Assembly (NCBI GenBank): GCA_029945985.1
Contig: JAQSDP010000078.1
Span: forward strand, 1-7,104
Source: a bacterium
Lineage (GTDB): Bacteria; Acidobacteriota; Blastocatellia; Pyrinomonadales; Pyrinomonadaceae
Reading direction: 5' to 3'
DNA: 7,104 bases
The notes below the pieces were generated by a model. That model had not been told where the DNA came from, did not search any database, and was given only the letters and a program-made list of their open reading frames with translations. Positions within the stretch are counted from its first letter, which is position 1. The number at the start of each line of letters is the position of its first letter. Both the position numbers and the translations under genes were made by a program. This document shows, one piece after another, positions 4,411-7,104 of this stretch.

Positions 4411-7098
4411 TCAATTCAACGCGTCCAGATTCATTCGAAGGGTTTTAACCTGCTGTTCGATCTCTTCCTTCCGATCTTTCAACTCCTGAACCTTCTCAAC
4501 CGGAGCACGCTCGACGAAGTTTGCGTTCGAGAGTTGGCCTTTGAGGCGTTGGAGTTCCGTGTCGAGCTTGTCGATCTGGTTTTGGAGCCGCTCGCGTTCC
4601 TTGCCGAAGTCGATCAGGCCTTCGAGAGGAACCGCGATCTCGGCACCACCCGACAGAACCGCCTTAGCTGACGCCTTCGGCACATCCAGCGAATCGCCGA
4701 GAACAATACTATCGGCACGTGCAAGCTTTTTGATCTGAGCTTCGTTCGCGGTGAAGTTCGCACGCATATCAGCGCTTGCCGCCACGTGGACCGCGACCCT
4801 GTCGCCCGATTTAATGTTCATTTCCGCCCGGATGTTGCGGACCTTCTTGATCAGGTCGATCACCGACTGCATCTCGGATTCCGCTGCTGCGTCGATCGCA
4901 GTCGCATCTCCCGGCGGGAACGCTGTCAACATTATCGTCGCGTCAGCACTCTTATATGCCGGAGCCAGCATTTCGGCCGATGTTCCCGGAAGTTTCAGCC
5001 ACAACTCTTCCGTCAGATAAGGCATGAACGGATGCAGCATCCGTAGTGCGATCTCCAAGATCGTGAGAATGCGAGTCGTTGCTTCAACGTCTCCCGCGTT
5101 GATCTCGTCCTTCTTCAGTTCGATATACCAGTCGCAGAAGTCGTCCCAGAAGAAGTGGTAAAGCAGCGAGACCGCGGCGTGGAATTCGTACTTTGCGAGA
5201 GACTTATTCACATCTATCGCCTTCTGATTGAGTCGTGAGATTATCCACTTATCCGCAAGCGGCAAGCCGGCGCGATCCATCAGACTCGCATGATCGACCC
5301 TTGCCCCTTCCGAATTCAGCAGACAAAACCGCGTCGCGTTCCAGATCTTGTTCGCGAAGTTTCGATAGGTTTCGATCAGCAGATCGTTCCACTTGATGTC
5401 GGCTCCGGTCGCGATAGAAGCTAGATAGATACGAGTCGCATCCACGCCGAACTTGTCGAACATCTCGATCGGGTCGACGCCGTTATTGCGCGATTTCGAC
5501 ATCGGCTTGCCGTCTTTCCCGAGCACAGTTCCGGTCACGATCACGTCTTCGAACGCTTTCTTATCGACGAACTTCTTCGTCAGCATCATCATCCGCGACA
5601 CCCACAGGAAGATGATGTCGCGGCCCGTGACGAGTACGTCAGTAGGCAGGAACTTATTCAGATCATCGGTCTCGCTGTCCTCGCCCGTCCAGCCGAACGT
5701 GCTGAACGCCCACAAACCTGAGGAAAACCACGTATCCAGCACGTCCTGATCTTGGGTCAATTCCTTTCCGCCGGCCTTCTCTTTCGCTTCTTTCTCGGTG
5801 TGAGCGACAAAGACATTTCCATCCGCGTCATACCACGCGGGGATCTGATGTCCCCACCAGAGCTGTCGGGAGATAGTCCAGTCCTTCAGATTTTCTAGCC
5901 AAGCGGTATAAACCTTCTCGTTGGGAACTTGCGGCGAGAAATGCGGCACGCCTTCGGCCCGCATCAGGCCGAGGGCCATATCACGCATCTCGTCCATCTT
6001 CACGAACCACTGATCGGACAAGATCGGTTCGACGATCGTTTTACACCGCTCACAAACCGGTAAGGTGATCTCATAATCATCGACCTTCTCGAGCAGCCCA
6101 AGCTCGTCAAACCGTTGGACGACCATATCACGCGCCTTGAACCGATCGATCCCGACGAACTCCGCACCAGCCGCGGCGTTCATCGTACCGTCGTCGTTCA
6201 TCACGAGAAGCTGCGGGAGGTCGTGTCGCAGCCCGACCTGATAGTCGTTCGGATCGTGCGCGGGCGTGATCTTCACCGCGCCGGTACCAAACTCCGCATC
6301 AACATACTCATCCGCGATGATCGGGATCTCACGATCTGTCAGAGGCAGAGCTATCGTCTTCCCTATCAGGTCGGTATATCGCGGATCTTTCGGGTTTACA
6401 GCAACAGCGGTATCGCCTAGCATCGTCTCTGGCCGAGTAGTCGCGACGGTTATCGTGCGATCCGTGTCGATCACCGGGTACTTCAGATACGTCAACTTCC
6501 CGTCCTTCTTGGTCTCTTCCTTGACTTCGAGGTCGGACAGAACGGTCCTATCTTTTGGGCACCAATTTACTATCCTTAGGCCTTTATATATCCAGCCTTC
6601 GTTGTAAAGCGTTACGAAAACGCTCCGCACCGCTTTCGACAGATCCTCGTCCATCGTAAACCGATGCCGCGACCAGTCGACCGATGCCCCCTCTCGACGC
6701 ATCTGCTCCGTGATGGTGTTGCCGTATTGCTCCTTCCACGCCCATGCTCGGCGAACAAATTCCTCTCGGCCGATATCAGTCGGCTTCTTATGTTCGTCCT
6801 TCTTAAGCTGCTCGACGACCTTTCGCTGAACCGAGATACCGGCGTGATCTGTCCCCGGTAGCCATAGCGTCCGGTATCCCTGCATCCGTTTCCACCGCGT
6901 CAGTACGTCCATGATCATATGCTGAAGCGCATGACCCATGTGCAAACTGCCGGTGACATTTGGCGGCGGAATGACGATCGAGTATTTCGGAGCGCCCTGA
7001 TCTTGATTGATCTCAGGACGGAAAAATCCGCTGGATTCCCAGCGTTCGTAGTGGCTATGTTCGGCTGCTTTCGGGTCGTATGCCTTCTCGAGTTCCAT
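4411..7098 (-). CDS. valS: Valyl-tRNA synthetase, complete
   Basis: ValS attaches valine to tRNA-Val in the cytoplasm and hydrolyses mischarged threonine. The 895 residues are a full bacterial length. The class I catalytic domain shows PPPNVTGSLHMGHAL, with the HIGH signature as HMGH at 53-56, and WLPGTDHAG (79-87). The inserted editing domain carries TTRPETMLGDT (220-230) and GAVKITPAHDPNDY (273-286). CERC (349-352) resembles half of a zinc knuckle. The tRNA-acceptor and catalytic return includes WTISRQLWWGHQIPAWY (407-423) and DTWFSSGLWAFSTFGW (455-470). The signature loop is GKPMSKSRNN (530-539), so the usual first lysine of KMSKS is proline. The anticodon-binding helical domain runs from about 612 to 760. 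A coiled-coil arm rich in Lys, Glu and Leu occupies about 829-893, as expected for the ValS tRNA-binding tail. ATG 7098 starts only six bases from the window edge, so its ribosome site and any upstream control cannot be judged. Confidence 0.98.
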   Translation of the reverse strand: MELEKAYDPKAAEHSHYERWESSGFFRPEINQDQGAPKYSIVIPPPNVTGSLHMGHALQHMIMDVLTRWKRMQGYRTLWLPGTDHAGISVQRKVVEQLKKDEHKKPTDIGREEFVRRAWAWKEQYGNTITEQMRREGASVDWSRHRFTMDEDLSKAVRSVFVTLYNEGWIYKGLRIVNWCPKDRTVLSDLEVKEETKKDGKLTYLKYPVIDTDRTITVATTRPETMLGDTAVAVNPKDPRYTDLIGKTIALPLTDREIPIIADEYVDAEFGTGAVKITPAHDPNDYQVGLRHDLPQLLVMNDDGTMNAAAGAEFVGIDRFKARDMVVQRFDELGLLEKVDDYEITLPVCERCKTIVEPILSDQWFVKMDEMRDMALGLMRAEGVPHFSPQVPNEKVYTAWLENLKDWTISRQLWWGHQIPAWYDADGNVFVAHTEKEAKEKAGGKELTQDQDVLDTWFSSGLWAFSTFGWTGEDSETDDLNKFLPTDVLVTGRDIIFLWVSRMMMLTKKFVDKKAFEDVIVTGTVLGKDGKPMSKSRNNGVDPIEMFDKFGVDATRIYLASIATGADIKWNDLLIETYRNFANKIWNATRFCLLNSEGARVDHASLMDRAGLPLADKWIISRLNQKAIDVNKSLAKYEFHAAVSLLYHFFWDDFCDWYIELKKDEINAGDVEATTRILTILEIALRMLHPFMPYLTEELWLKLPGTSAEMLAPAYKSADATIMLTAFPPGDATAIDAAAESEMQSVIDLIKKVRNIRAEMNIKSGDRVAVHVAASADMRANFTANEAQIKKLARADSIVLGDSLDVPKASAKAVLSGGAEIAVPLEGLIDFGKERERLQNQIDKLDTELQRLKGQLSNANFVERAPVEKVQELKDRKEEIEQQVKTLRMNLDALN

Positions 7099-7104
7099 AA
7101 GGGT

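Noticed and set aside
5453..5749. Plus-strand open frames opposite valS (for example 98 codons here, and others at 6115-6607)
   Set aside because: They are antisense shadows of valS, whose frame is intact from start to stop with every family motif in order.

Overview
The window is about 7.1 kb of ordinary-looking bacterial chromosome, moderately GC-rich and densely coding on both strands. It carries five protein genes separated by short gaps, and no gap exceeds about 165 bases. I see no rRNA, tRNA, insertion sequence, phage gene or CRISPR array. The gene mix is a NtrY-like kinase, a CPBP protease, a single-unit nadC, a small Ig-like lipoprotein and a bacterial-type ValS. The lipoprotein style suggests Acidobacteriota, perhaps Blastocatellia, but that is recollection and not a computed placement.

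Layout from left to right. Positions 1-1701 (minus) hold the N-terminal 567 residues of a membrane histidine kinase of the NtrY type; its ATPase domain lies beyond the left edge. A 73-base divergent gap with a small inverted repeat separates it from a 300-residue CPBP (CAAX/Rce1-like) intramembrane protease at 1775-2677 (plus). The protease converges on nadC (2779-3654, minus), and the 101-base gap between them holds a 9-base-period TTTCGTG repeat arranged in inverted orientation. nadC diverges from a small predicted lipoprotein, best started at GTG 3813 and ending at 4247 (plus). Its transcript probably ends at a strong hairpin terminator at 4361-4399. The convergent gene valS (4411-7098, minus) is complete at 895 residues.

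The genes do not form one pathway. nadC (NAD synthesis) and valS (tRNA charging) are housekeeping genes. The kinase, protease and lipoprotein are envelope proteins, each in its own transcription unit; the three neighbouring pairs alternate divergent and convergent, so no operon is complete within the window. The kinase's partner response regulator probably lies beyond the left edge.

I found no convincing undescribed system. The points most worth a second look are the inverted TTTCGTG array at 2688-2745, the start-site correction and micro-duplication in the lipoprotein, the structured 3' region at 4261-4399, and the PMSKS form of the ValS signature loop.
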